Shown piece by piece: positions 1-10,488 of a stretch of DNA of 64,000 nt. Made by a program: the position numbers and the translations under genes. The first letter of the stretch is position 1. Each line of letters starts with the position of its first letter. The notes beneath the pieces are model-generated. The model saw only the letters and a program-made list of their open reading frames with translations, was not told the origin of the DNA and did no database searches. The DNA comes from Astrothelium macrocarpum (Eukaryota > Ascomycota > Dothideomycetes > Trypetheliales > Trypetheliaceae), in contig JAGEMR010000047.1 in the NCBI GenBank assembly GCA_021030915.1, positions 62,001 through 126,000 of the forward strand. The letters run 5' to 3'.

Positions 1-1661
1 AATGCGCTATCGCTCGAGATGTCGAAAAACAGCGACAGTTGGCTAGCATGTGCATTGAGAAGACTAAGCTATGTCTTTGTATTAGTCAGGTTCTGTCTAC
101 GCAGTACTCTGTTCTTAATAACAATCAAGGCATACTCTGCGAAGAAGGAATCACAAGGACAACGATGATGTTGATACCCAAGAAGTTGGATTCTCAGGCG
201 AACGAAATACAGTACTGTGATGACGAGCTTCAGCAATGGGCTCGAGAATTGCCAGAGGACCTGAAATACAGACATGCGACTGTTGACGAAGTCAACAGCG
301 CCAACAGTCCCATCATCGTCAATCGAGCAATGTTGCATCTCGTGTTTTATTGCGCACTCTCTGCCCTTCACCGACCCCAGGTTCTTCCTTCAACGCCATC
401 GCGAAAGACAGACGCTGAGCTCTTGGAGGTTTCTCGTCACAATGTTCGTTGGGCCGCCAATGAGATTACGGACATCTCCCAGAATCTCTACTCGCTTGAT
501 CTCGTCAAATATCTCCCAACCACCGGCGTCACAGTTCTACTTCCCGCAATCATCATCCACCTCTTGGACATCAAAGCACCCAACGAAGAGACCAGACGGA
601 CCAGCCTCCGAGGCTTCTGCCAATGCATGCAAGTCATGTCCAAACTCCGCGACAACTACGCCGCCGCCGACTACAGCACGGCCTTCCTCGAAGCAGCCAT
701 CCGCAAAGCCGAGATCGCCGTGCCCCAAAACTCCACCAACGCCCACCCGCACCCAACCCACCCCCTCGACTCCCACACCCGCATCAAAAAGGCCAACGAG
801 ATCCGCGCCGCCATCACCAACCCCACCGCCGTCAACAACCTCGTCGCAGCCGGCCACACCCTCAACCTCGTCCACCCGCCCCTCCTGCCCCCACAAGCCC
901 GCACCCTCACGCCCCCACCAGACCTCCACCACCACCACCCGGCCACCGACGACCAGCCCAACCCCACCGCTCCGCTCTCCGACGCCGACGTCGCCGCCCG
1001 CCTCAACTCCTTCCTGGCCTCCACCCCGCCCGACTCCAGCGCGTCCTCCGACCCCGCCACCACCGACCCTTCGCCGGCCGGCATGCCGGCTGCGCAATCG
1101 TCTTCGCTGGGCAGCGGCGCGGCAGCAACGGCGGGGCCTGTGCTCGACCCGCTGCTGCTGGTTGACGAGGGCGCTGCCGCGCTGCCCGATGCCGAGCTCG
1201 ACTTTGACAGTCTGCTCAACGCGGATGTTATGCTGGGTGCTGGGTCTGGTGGCGGTGGGCTGTGGGATTGGGGCGAGGATGGTGGGGCCGGGTGGGCGAT
1301 GCAGGGCGAGAGTAGTGGGTTTGCGTGGGATATGGATTTTGTGAAGGGGATGGGGTCGGGAGTTAGTGAGCTTGGGGGAGGAGGAGGAGGAGGTGGGGAG
1401 GAGGCTGGGGGTGGGGAGATGGGAGATGGCGAGGAGAAGAATGACGTGGTGGATGTTCGTGGTGGAGACGAGACGGTCAGGCAAGGTGGAGATGTTGGAG
1501 TGGATTTGAAAAACGGGATAGATAAGAAAGACTGGGCGGGTGCTGCTGCTGCTACCGTTGCCACGAAATTGGAGAGTTCGCCGGTAGAGATTGGAACTCA
1601 CGATAGTGAGAGTGGGTGTGTGAACGAGGTGCCAGAAAAAGTGGAAGCGGCTGCGGTGTAG
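1..1661 (+). CDS. Fungal-specific transcription factor, C-terminal part (cutinase transcription factor 1 beta-like), 5' truncated by window edge
   Basis: The frame is open from base 3 to the TAG at 1661, so the gene starts outside the window and the Zn2Cys6 DNA-binding domain is not visible. The visible protein opens with the end of the fungal-specific transcription factor domain: a helical block with TRTTMMLIPKKLD near base 160, then ELQQWARELPED and ALSALHRPQVLP, which resemble the Ctf1-beta/Far-type regulators of cutinase and fatty-acid genes. From about base 720 it becomes a low-complexity tail rich in Pro, Ala and Ser, then Gly and Glu, with strongly GC-rich codons. Family assignment is from remembered motifs; the target genes are not shown by the sequence. 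No intron is needed in the visible part. Confidence 0.8.
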   Translation, partial: CAIARDVEKQRQLASMCIEKTKLCLCISQVLSTQYSVLNNNQGILCEEGITRTTMMLIPKKLDSQANEIQYCDDELQQWARELPEDLKYRHATVDEVNSANSPIIVNRAMLHLVFYCALSALHRPQVLPSTPSRKTDAELLEVSRHNVRWAANEITDISQNLYSLDLVKYLPTTGVTVLLPAIIIHLLDIKAPNEETRRTSLRGFCQCMQVMSKLRDNYAAADYSTAFLEAAIRKAEIAVPQNSTNAHPHPTHPLDSHTRIKKANEIRAAITNPTAVNNLVAAGHTLNLVHPPLLPPQARTLTPPPDLHHHHPATDDQPNPTAPLSDADVAARLNSFLASTPPDSSASSDPATTDPSPAGMPAAQSSSLGSGAAATAGPVLDPLLLVDEGAAALPDAELDFDSLLNADVMLGAGSGGGGLWDWGEDGGAGWAMQGESSGFAWDMDFVKGMGSGVSELGGGGGGGGEEAGGGEMGDGEEKNDVVDVRGGDETVRQGGDVGVDLKNGIDKKDWAGAAAATVATKLESSPVEIGTHDSESGCVNEVPEKVEAAAV

Positions 1662-2272
1662 GCATGTTTCATGCGGCTTTAGATACCTCATCTGCTATTT
1701 GGGAGAGGGAAATTGAATGCATTTTTGGCCGGTATAGACGGTAGATTTGGGGTTTTTGGTATGGAGAAGTGGTCGGATTGAAGGAATATGTCCACGAGTG
1801 CGATGAGGACGACGCGTGATGATTCGATGAGTATATTGCTTTTGCAGGGAGCCTCAATGTATCGACAAAATGTATGATGGCTTACGGCTTTGTAGTCAAT
1901 GATCAAGCTAAGCAGCGAGTACAATTGAATTCACGTCAATCTGAACCAGTCGCATTGGGGGCGATACAGGGTTAAAACTTTTTGTTGCATTCGGCTATTG
2001 TCGCTTTGGGCTTTGTAAATTATGATGGAATATTCACCGGCTTTTCGATGCCAAAGTGAGCAGTACCAATAATCCCCACGATCAACCAATCCGAGGTCAC
2101 GCCAGAGGGCATGTGCATTGCGGTTGTTGAAACCACTCCGCAAATCAGAGAATGAAATAATGAGAACCAATGAAGCGCGAACATTCAAGACACGTTGGTC
2201 GTGTAAAGAAAGTCTATCGCTGCTACCTTTGTAGACAATCTGTTTTTTGCGTTTTTCTTCTTTCTTCTTCCG
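1662..2272. other. Intergenic, convergent 3' ends
   Basis: Lies between the stops of the transcription factor and the ethanolamine kinase. It should hold two 3' UTRs. Only short frames without family resemblance are present; I see no gene or repeat. Confidence 0.6.
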
Positions 2273-3727
2273 TTAATCTTGCGCCCAGCGCCTTTCTCTA
2301 ATGGGTATCTCTTTTTCAGGTTGAACGGCATCCCCACCTTTACCTTCTACTTCGATTCCTTTGCTCTTCCGGTGTTCGGCATCCTTCCATGCCCAGTACT
2401 CACCTAATCGTATTTCTGCATAGCTAGCGTAATCAAAATCAATCTGGCTAATGAGTGCCTGGATCAAGGCCCAGATGCCCCAGTAAAATCCAGGAAGACC
2501 GCGGAAACGATCAATCTGTTCTATCAGATGATCGAGGTCGGCTTCTGTGGTTGGCATGTTGGCGTGCGCGCTGTAGGAGCGAAGGTAGTGACGAAGAAAA
2601 TCGGTACGTTGGGATTTTGTAGGAATGGCAGCGTGGTCGCAATCGAATCCGCCCCATTCTGCAAAGTGGTTGGAGATGTCGAAAGCGGCGGGCGCAGGAG
2701 TTGCATACTCGTAGTCTATGAATGAAACAGGAAGTGCAGGATTTGATTCGGAAGAACTACCATCCAGTACAGCTGGTTTGTCTGCATCAGGCATGATAAT
2801 GACATTACCGGATAGAAGGTCACAATGACTGAAAACGTATGGATTGTCTCCTATTCCTGGTGTATCACTTAGTTCCTTGACGGCCCACTCCAATTCGGAT
2901 TGTAGTTGATTTCTTCGTTCTAGTTTTGCATTCGTGTCCGTTGGTAGAGCAAGAACCCACTTTTGCATAACTCCCCAGAGATTGGGTACAGGGGCAGAGT
3001 TCTCCCTTGAGATTTTGTGGTCGTGACCATCAGCGGCCATGTCTGTCGGAAGCCGGTCATTAAGTAGAGAATCGACAGGAGACGGTACATAGGAAGGATT
3101 TGGTTTCGATGCTATCGAAGCGATTGGCAGGACCGCGTGCCATTGTCCAAGACGACTGGCCACACCACGGTAGACCTCTGGTCGACGAAGATCCTCGGGT
3201 GTGCAGACGGTGCCTTGAATGAACCTATACAACAAACCATTTTCGAAATGTGCGAGAAGTGGGGGTGCCAATCGATGGCTCGCCAAGACGGAATGTGCAC
3301 GGATTTCGCCTAGAAATGCGTCAACAAAAGTCAAGCTCGATACAGTGCTACAAGTCGTCGTACGTTCTCGATCAATCAGAACGTCTGTCCCTCGCCCGTA
3401 TGCTCGTAATAATATGGAATCCTCATCGATCTGGTTTTCCGACCATCCTGGACGCCTCTTTCCAATCTTCAGGAGCTGCAATATCCATTAATATCACACC
3501 TTTAGATTTCCGGAGCAGAGGAGGCTTGCCTTTTAACGTACATTATTGGTGATTCCGTCGGTGAAGCGTGTGAAGTCCAAATCCCCTTCAGAGTGCTCCC
3601 ACTCGGGAAGGAGGGCATAGACGAGCTTGGTTGCACTCGCTTCGGCGTTGGCATTGTCAAAGTAAAGCGGGATGTGTCTCGTAGGATCTGCCCGTTCGTT
3701 GGTATCAGTAGGCCTCGTCATTATCAT
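2273..3727 (-). CDS. EKI1: Ethanolamine kinase
   Basis: Phosphorylates ethanolamine with ATP, the first step of the CDP-ethanolamine (Kennedy) branch of phosphatidylethanolamine synthesis; cytosolic. Model: complement join(2273..3475, 3542..3727), 462 residues. The 66-nt intron (GTACGT..CAG) joins FTDGITNN to LLKIGKRRPG, restoring the family's FTDGITN-LLK nucleotide-loop region that is otherwise split. Seen motifs: YGRGTDVLIDRE, the Brenner-type phosphotransferase motif FSHCDLLSGNVI (catalytic Asp in HCD) and the metal-binding FIDYEYATPAPAAFDISNHFAEW. Length fits the family. The ATG at 3727 is the only suitable start before the first conserved block. Divergent from the chloride channel, with two CACGTG boxes between them. 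Confidence 0.93.
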
Positions 3728-4113
3728 TGTTGGGCAATTATCACGGAATGGTCATTGGCCTTCTTTTCAATTGCAAATTTCTCTCGAAAGGACCCAACGA
3801 GTACCCAATTGCCGAAGGAGGTGTTCGCATTTGAAGATACAGGCTGCCGAATGAGGTACAAGCGTGACGTCTAGTCGCAGCGGGGGATCGAGGATAACCA
3901 ATTGGAAGAGTGTAAAGGCGTGGGTAAGAGATCGTGGGGTTTTCCCGGTTTGCTATGGAATTGAATAAAATCGGAGAGATGCAGTCTGGGCATGGAGTCA
4001 CGCGATCTCTTGCGAGTATTGGATGAACTTGCCAAACAATGTGGCAACGGCAAGGCGCATATCCATTTTTTTGCTTTTGATTCTGACACGGAAGCGGGGG
4101 TCCAGATTTGACA

Positions 4114-4132
4114 CACGTGATGGTAACACGTG
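4114..4132. promoter_or_regulatory. Pair of CACGTG boxes in divergent promoter
   Basis: CACGTG occurs at 4114-4119 and again at 4127-4132, start to start 13 bases, in the 881-bp gap between the ethanolamine kinase and CLC starts. CACGTG is the E-box core bound by fungal bHLH factors. Whether it acts on either gene is inference. Apart from this pair the gap 3728-4608 shows no gene; small frames in it are not conserved to my eye. Confidence 0.4.
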
Positions 4133-4608
4133 AATGGCTCTTTCTGGCGAGCGATTATGTGTCGTCGGCGATATCTCCGAGCAACGGCTGGTGCGTTGGT
4201 TCGATTTCATGGTTTCCGATTACGCCGGATGAATAAATCTGAATTTTGTGCTTTGGATGGAAAGGGAGACAGTCGCATCTTATCTTTTATGCAATGGCTG
4301 AGGAGTTAAGATAGTATCGTCTTTTCCTACAGCCAACCATCAAAAGCAAATCCCCTTGGTTGTGGCGCTTATCGCTGAGAGCATTCCTGGTCGTGGCTTG
4401 ACCGCAGTTTTTGACATGTCTTCCAGATACCAACTGATAAGCGTGGCCTCTATACTCTTGACGGAGCCACACGGCTGGGTGGCCTCGTACATTCCCGTGG
4501 AGAAAGCGTCATTGAGTAGCATATTGCCATTGCCCTCATTGCCTATGATGTTTTGCTCTGCCAAATTTTCATTTCCATCGCGCCTGGGCGCTCTCCAATG
4601 TGAACGCT

Positions 4609-6873
4609 ATGCCGAGAAACGGGCAGAGCAACGAGGACACTCCATTACTCTCCACGAGTTTGGATCGACGGGATGAAGAAGCAAGCTCCATTGTGCAATC
4701 GCACGTCACGAAAGAGGAACTCCTCCTGTCAGGCAATCCTGTAGGCGAAAGACTACCGTACAATAATTATACTACTATCGACTGGCTCCATGATCTGATC
4801 AAAGATTCGTATCGTCACCGGGGTATTCGCTCCCGCCGTGGCATTCGAGACACTTTTCGCTCTCTGTTGGACTCTTGTTCTGGATGGATTGCGATAATCA
4901 TTATTGGTTCCATCACCGCCTGTGTAGCCTACCTTGTCGACATAGCCGAAGCTACCGTCAGCGATTGGAAGTTTGGTTACTGTAGGGTGGATCCATTCAC
5001 CACGAGAGAAGCCTGTCGTACATGGGTATCTTGGAGTGACAAATATGTTACATCTTTTGCCATCTATGTCGCTTGGGCATTGTTGTTCGGCATCGTGAGT
5101 GCCAGTGTTACAATGTTAACAAAGCGTAATCTTCCAACCGCTCTTGACCGTAAAGACGCAAAACTGAATGGACTGGAATCCATGTCTGAAGTCGCCTCCG
5201 AGGTGAAAATGATGTATATGGCAGCCGGGAGTGGTATTCCAGAAATCAAGACCATTTTATCTGGTTTTGTAATACCGCATTTCCTCGACCTCAAAGTCCT
5301 CATTGTCAAGGCATTTGGCGCCGTCTTTGCTGTCGCCAGTGGCATGTGCTTGGGAAAAGAAGGCCCTTTTGTCCATATATCAACGTGTGCTGGCTATCTC
5401 GTAGCCATGTTCTTACCAAAATACCGCGACAATGGACGCAAGCTACGGGAGTTGTTGTCTGCCGCTTGCGCCTCTGGCCTGAGCGTGGCATTTGGTGCTC
5501 CCATTGGCGGTGTCCTTTTTAGCTATGAAGAGATTAGTACTTACTTTCCTCGAAAAGTTCTCTGGCGCGCATTCTTGTGTTCATTGGTTGCCGCTATGGT
5601 CTTGAAAGAGCTGAACCCGACAGGCACAGGAAAGTTGGTCCTCTTTGAAACAAATTACGGAACTTCATATCAACCTCAACATTACCTTGTTTTCATTCTT
5701 CTTGGTATAGCGGGTGGTCTCTTTGGTGGTATTTTCTGTCGGGCTAATTACGTTTGGTCAAAATGGTTTAGAGGCTTTACAATCATCAAAAAGCATCCTG
5801 TGTTCGAGGTGGCACTGGTAGTTCTTGTCACGGGTTTGCTGCAGTACCCCAATCCTGTGATTCGTGAGCCTGGTGATATCGTCATCAAAGATCTGTTGAT
5901 AGATTGCCGAAGCACTCAGTCCTATGATTCCTGGGTTTGTCGGAATGAGCAGAGAGATGACGGAGCTTGGGATTACAAGGCCTGGCTTGCATACGGCCTC
6001 GTCGTAAAGTTGGTTCTCACCACTGTCACGTTTGGCTGTAAAGTTCCCTCTGGTATCATCATTCCTTCACTTGATGCTGGAGCCCTCTTTGGTCGGCTAG
6101 TGGGTCAAACGATTACCACGATATCGCCTGGCATTTTCGCAATGGTTGGAGCCGCGGCCTTTCTAGCGGGAGTATCACGAATGACAATCTCTCTCTGTGT
6201 CATCATGTTTGAACTCACTGGCGAGCTCGAATACATTGTACCACACATGATTGCGATATTGGTTGCAAAGTGGGTTGCAGATCTCATGTCGAAAGAGTCT
6301 GTCTACGATTTAGCCCAAAGCATACTTGCTCATCCCTTCTTGGATTTAGATCACTCCATGCACCTAGTTCAAGCCCAACCATCAACCCTTGTTGAAGAAC
6401 TCATTCCACCGTCTCAGACGATGCAAGAAGTCATGGTTGAAGTACCTCCCAATAATTTGGTGGAACGACCACTACTTGAGAAGAAACTTTTGCTACTAGA
6501 GCGAAGAGGATTGATGGACGGTGGCCTGGTCCTCGTCCAAGGCGGGATGCTACAAGGTTACCTTGCGGAGGGAGAACTGCAATTTGGATTGAGAGAACTT
6601 GGCAAGCTCTATTCAGAGACCGCGAGAGTGAGGGTGCTAGGCAGCTCTACAGCTTCTGAAGATGAGAACCATGCAGAGGAAATCGATTTAACAGGATTTG
6701 TGGATCGCACGCCTTTGTCCATTTGTGCCAAAGCACCGCTTGAATATGCGGTCAGCATGTTTGGAGCTTTAGGTCTGAGACATCTTTGCGTGACCGAGGA
6801 GGGAACCGGAAAGTTGGTTGGTGTCATCATCAAGAAAAGGTTGGTGAATTATCTAGATGGATTGAAACATTAA
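4609..6873 (+). CDS. CLC-family chloride/proton antiporter (Gef1/ClC-3,4,5 type)
   Basis: Intracellular-membrane chloride transporter, probably a Cl-/H+ exchanger of Golgi, endosomes or vacuole. Single exon, 754 residues from the ATG at 4609; a GTG just upstream is not a likely start. Signature motifs in order: GSGIPE (residues 207-212), GKEGPFVH (249-256) with the gating glutamate at 251, GVLFSYEEIS with glutamates 307-308, the second matching the proton glutamate of exchangers by ungapped spacing to ClC-5, and VPSGIIIPSLDAGALFGR for the central anion site. The C-terminal ~170 residues are a CBS-domain pair ending in GVIIKKRLVNYL. The presence of both glutamates argues for an exchanger and not a channel. 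Stop is only 65 bp from the stop of the convergent MFS gene. Confidence 0.93.
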   Translation: MPRNGQSNEDTPLLSTSLDRRDEEASSIVQSHVTKEELLLSGNPVGERLPYNNYTTIDWLHDLIKDSYRHRGIRSRRGIRDTFRSLLDSCSGWIAIIIIGSITACVAYLVDIAEATVSDWKFGYCRVDPFTTREACRTWVSWSDKYVTSFAIYVAWALLFGIVSASVTMLTKRNLPTALDRKDAKLNGLESMSEVASEVKMMYMAAGSGIPEIKTILSGFVIPHFLDLKVLIVKAFGAVFAVASGMCLGKEGPFVHISTCAGYLVAMFLPKYRDNGRKLRELLSAACASGLSVAFGAPIGGVLFSYEEISTYFPRKVLWRAFLCSLVAAMVLKELNPTGTGKLVLFETNYGTSYQPQHYLVFILLGIAGGLFGGIFCRANYVWSKWFRGFTIIKKHPVFEVALVVLVTGLLQYPNPVIREPGDIVIKDLLIDCRSTQSYDSWVCRNEQRDDGAWDYKAWLAYGLVVKLVLTTVTFGCKVPSGIIIPSLDAGALFGRLVGQTITTISPGIFAMVGAAAFLAGVSRMTISLCVIMFELTGELEYIVPHMIAILVAKWVADLMSKESVYDLAQSILAHPFLDLDHSMHLVQAQPSTLVEELIPPSQTMQEVMVEVPPNNLVERPLLEKKLLLLERRGLMDGGLVLVQGGMLQGYLAEGELQFGLRELGKLYSETARVRVLGSSTASEDENHAEEIDLTGFVDRTPLSICAKAPLEYAVSMFGALGLRHLCVTEEGTGKLVGVIIKKRLVNYLDGLKH

Positions 6874-6938
6874 TAGGATATAAATATTATCATCTAATGA
6901 CTACCTCTAATCTATCCAACACAAGAACCAGAGAAGAA

Positions 6939-9097
6939 CTAGGCGCCACCAGCGGCTACAAGCTTTTTGCCCTTGACGCTACGCCACTCGACGAACAGGC
7001 TGAAAAAGAAACAGATTACACCAGTCGCTGCCGGCATGTAAAAGGCTGACGTAACGGCTTTATCGTACGCTGCTAGGACACCTGGTAGCTGCTGGGGTGT
7101 TACAGCTTCACGAAGGTGCGTCGCCCCAGCATTTACTACGACGGCAGGATTAAGACCAGGGACGTACTTGGGTAGCTCTTGGAGCAGCTTGTTCAGGAAA
7201 ATGTTTTGGGTGATGGAGATGGAGACGGCCCCACCAAGGGTGTTGAAGAAGATCGTGATCGCGTCTAGGTATCGCTGTTAGATAGGGATACTTGGAGGAA
7301 TAAATAACTTTTATTGCTCGACTTACTTCCACTCGGCATGTCCTTCGCACTGAGCACGACTTGTACCGCCGTAAAAGGAATCTGAACGCCCATCCCAGAC
7401 CCTGCACCCGCGAGTATTTGATATCCTATCCATATTCCTTTGCTCGAGTCCACTTGTAAGGTTGTAAGCAAGCCAGCGCCTATGGTAAAAACTATGGCAG
7501 CGAGCCACATGAAGGGGACATAATAGCCAATGGTGGTAATGATACCTCCTACGACGACGGCTAAAAGCGTATTGCTCACAAGATAGGCAATCAACCTGAT
7601 CCCGGACTGTTCGGCAGTGGTTCCCTTGACGGCCTGAAAATAGATAGGAATGTAGTAAATATGAGCATAAAGACCCATAGCCAAAAAAGCGCTGAACCAA
7701 GCGCACGTGAAAACGGTGCGTTGCCTCAAGAGAATCCTGGGAGGTATCGTTGCACGATCACCTGGGTTGAGGGTCAGCAATCATCCAAAAATACTCATAT
7801 TGACTTTATCATAAACTCCCGAGACAGGGGCTTTAGACACATTGTCGTCGACGTCTGCATACGGAACAATGGGATTCTTACCTCTCCAAGATTGATGAAT
7901 GATGAAAACGATCAGAATGAGCCCAAATCCAAGTAGACATCCCCACACTTTGGAATCCTTCCACGGATACGTCGATCCTCCCCATTGCAGCGCCAACAAC
8001 AGACAGACAATAGCGCAGATAAGGAGACCTGCCCCTACCAGGTCCACCTCTGATATCTTTTGCCTCCAAGTCATCTGCGTATGCCTTCTCGTCGGATTGC
8101 GAAAAAAGATACCCACAACGGCAATCGCAATCCCTCCAAACGGTAAATTAATCCAAAAGCACCACCGCCACGTCACGCTGTCCGTCAAGGCGCCCCCCAA
8201 AATCGGCCCTACAATCGACGAGATACCAAACATACTCGACAGCAGCGCGATATAAAACGGCCGCTTCCGCAACGGCACCGTATACCCAATGATCGTCATC
8301 CCGCCGGAAAACAGCGCAGCAGCGCCCGCACCCGCGACCGCGCGGCCGACAATCAGCATCTTGGAGCTGGTGGCGGCGGCGCAGAGGACGGAGCCGACCT
8401 CGAAGATGACGAGCGCGGAGAGGTAGGTCCACTTGACGTCCATGTAGGTGTAGACCTTGCCAAACGACGGCTGCAGCGACGTGGTGGTGAGCAGGTACGC
8501 CGACCCGTACCACCCGACGTCGTCGAGCGAGTCGAAGACGCTGGTGATGTGCGGGATGGCGGTGGCGATGATGGTGTTGTCGAGGGCGACGACGAAGATG
8601 GCGAGGCAGAGGCCCGCGGACAGGACGGCGAGTTTGAGGCCGCCGGGGTATTGGGATTCGTCTTCGGTGCCGTCGTCCTCTTCTTCGGCAGCAGCGTCGT
8701 CGGTGACATTCTCGTTGAGGCCTTTCTTTTCTTCGCTTTCTACGTGGTGGTCTTCCTTTGCTATCTCTCGAGGATTGTCGCCATTCGCTGTCGGGATACT
8801 TTCTTGCGGGGCCTCATGATGATTGCCTTTCTCATCAGAGGAATTCTCTGAGGAGGGTTTTTCCTCAATTGGCACAGTAATGTTTGGTCCAATGACTACA
8901 CCGGCCTCCTTCTGAAGTTCATCATCTTTCTCGGTCTTGGTATCTGATGTACCAAGACTGGCATCGACGTCTTTGCTTGAGGAGGCTCCCGGTGAAGAAT
9001 GATTTGATGAAGTTTCAAGCGTGGAAGGTACGGCGCTGGTGGAGCTTGCCGCGGCTGTCTCCGCGGGATGAGGCGTTTTCCAGCTAAGTAGCCCCAT
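6939..9097 (-). CDS. MFS multidrug/toxin exporter, DHA2-type (14 TM)
   Basis: Proton-coupled efflux pump of the plasma membrane. Model: complement join(6939..7264, 7327..7761, 7882..9097), 658 residues, introns of 62 and 120 nt; the joins rebuild HQSWRGDRATIPPR and KDMPSGNAITIFFNTLGG, both family motifs. About 170 N-terminal residues are hydrophilic and Ser/Glu-rich. Then come the first helix with ALDNTIIATAIP (motif D1 of 14-TM exporters), GWYGSAYLLT, GRAVAGAGAA and the antiporter motif GPILGGALTD followed by WRWCFWINLPFG. C-terminus GKKLVAAGGA. The substrate cannot be read from sequence. No biosynthetic core enzyme (PKS, NRPS, terpene cyclase) is nearby, so a cluster role is not supported. 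The middle of the large exon (about 8150-8720) is far richer in G+C than its ends. Confidence 0.92.
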
Positions 9098-9779
9098 ACC
9101 TGCCAACGGTTGCTTACTAGGTATGTCGTACACTGCAAGAAGGGAAACGGAAAGTCTCCCAATGTTTCAAGAAACTTTAGTTGCAGCCCACGATATTAGA
9201 AATGAGGAATCAGCAATTGCTTGCAACTGAATTTTCACCCTGCGCCACCCCGAGTCGCCAAGACGAGGTGACAACCTCATGCCAACGGAACACGATGTTT
9301 CCGGGAAAACCTCCCTTGCTCATTCGGTCGAGCCCCACGATTAGCTCCATGTAGTCAAGATCATCATCAATGACCCTCTTTTTCATCCAGGTAGTTGGAT
9401 TCATAACGTTGCCGAGGAGATTGCAACGGCCGCTTGCAATGGCCGCACAGCGACATGTTCATCTTCAGGGACTTGCCAGAGATAGCCAAGTTTGTTTCAA
9501 AACACCAAAACCCTCGTGATTTGCTTCATTCCAGGGTAAAGGAGAGACATATACCCCTGTTATAGGGGAGGCCCGTATAAAATTTCTCGTGATTGGATCT
9601 TGCATCCATGCGCCCAAGGATCGGGAACAGGTCTCATCCGGCCATGGATCCATGGCGAGATGTACAGCAACTAGTGGTGTACGTCATCGAATAGAGTTGC
9701 TCCCCATGCCTTACGCCCTCCACTCCACGCAGCAAGTCCTGCACCTTAATATCCAACCCGTCTAAAATATTTTCGCACA
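9098..9779. other. Divergent intergenic region, MFS exporter / CsbD-like gene
   Basis: No credible gene. It holds the STRE/TATA arrangement listed separately at 9554-9582; the rest shows nothing I recognise. Confidence 0.5.
9554..9582 (+). promoter_or_regulatory. Inverted STRE pair and TATA box upstream of CsbD-like gene
   Basis: CCCCT at 9554-9558 and AGGGG at 9564-9568 form an inverted pair of stress response elements, followed 7 bases on by TATAAAA at 9576-9582, about 200 bp before the CsbD-like ATG. STRE motifs are bound by Msn2/4-type C2H2 factors in yeasts. The arrangement is seen; the function is inferred. Confidence 0.45.
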
Positions 9780-10128
9780 ATGTCTTCCAATTCCGAGAAC
9801 CCAGGTCTTGTGTCGGGACATGCTCAGTATGTGAAGGGTGCAGCAGTCGTACGTTTTTTTATTCCCGTCCCTTGGTTCTAGCTAGGCCCGCGCTTGTGGT
9901 TCTGACTCGATTGTCTTCTCCTAGTCCGCTGTCGGCAGCGTCACTGGTTCCGAATCCTGGCAGCAATCTGGCGAGCAGCAAAAGGAGCAAGGCATTCAGG
10001 AGATGAAGGCTGCAGGTGAAGCGAGAGACCCACAAAGCCAGGGTTTTGGCAAAGTCGAAGAAGTTGCCGGAAAGGTTGCAGGTTGTGAGGGCATGGAGAA
10101 GGAGGGTGCTGCGAGCAAGCAAGAGTAA
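9780..10128 (+). CDS. CsbD-like / Hmp1-like small stress protein
   Basis: Model: join(9780..9848, 9925..10128), 90 residues; the 76-nt intron has GTACGT and CTAG ends. The hydrophilic protein contains GHAQYVKGAAV-SAVGSVTGSESW and GKVEEVAGKVAGCEGMEKEG, the repeated VKGA..EAxGxxTG pattern of the CsbD/UPF0337 fold. Fungal members are often named mismatched base pair and cruciform DNA recognition protein after Ustilago Hmp1; bacterial CsbD is a general stress protein. The biochemical role is not established by sequence. Both exons are short, so the gene is easy to miss. A stress-type promoter (paired STRE, TATA) lies about 200 bp upstream. Confidence 0.82.
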
Positions 10129-10488
10129 CTTATAATTGTGGATCGGTGTGGTACACGACAAACAAAGTGACACGGAGGGTGAATTCGAGCACGCGCAAAC
10201 CGAGTAAAAACAATACTGGATGGCAAGGCACTCATCATACATATTTACGAGACCATCACCCCTTTCAAGGAGAATATCGTAAAGCTTCCTTTTCCAACAA
10301 AGCAGATATTTACAATGGCCGTGACTTTGGTATCCGTCGAGAGCTATCCTGATCAAAACGCGTAACCGTGTACAATATCCTACATGTCACTATGTCTCTT
10401 GCCTTTACAATTCAGAGTGTCGTCGCTCATCGCAATTTCCGTTTCTTGAATCTCCTTGACCATCAATACTTTCCGGATTTCATAAACA
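10129..10488. other. Convergent intergenic region
   Basis: 3' ends of the CsbD-like gene and the lipase. Nothing else recognised. Confidence 0.5.

Noticed and set aside
274..1344. Long frames on both strands overlapping the transcription factor
   Set aside because: They are shadows of GC-rich coding sequence; composition is Pro/Arg low complexity.
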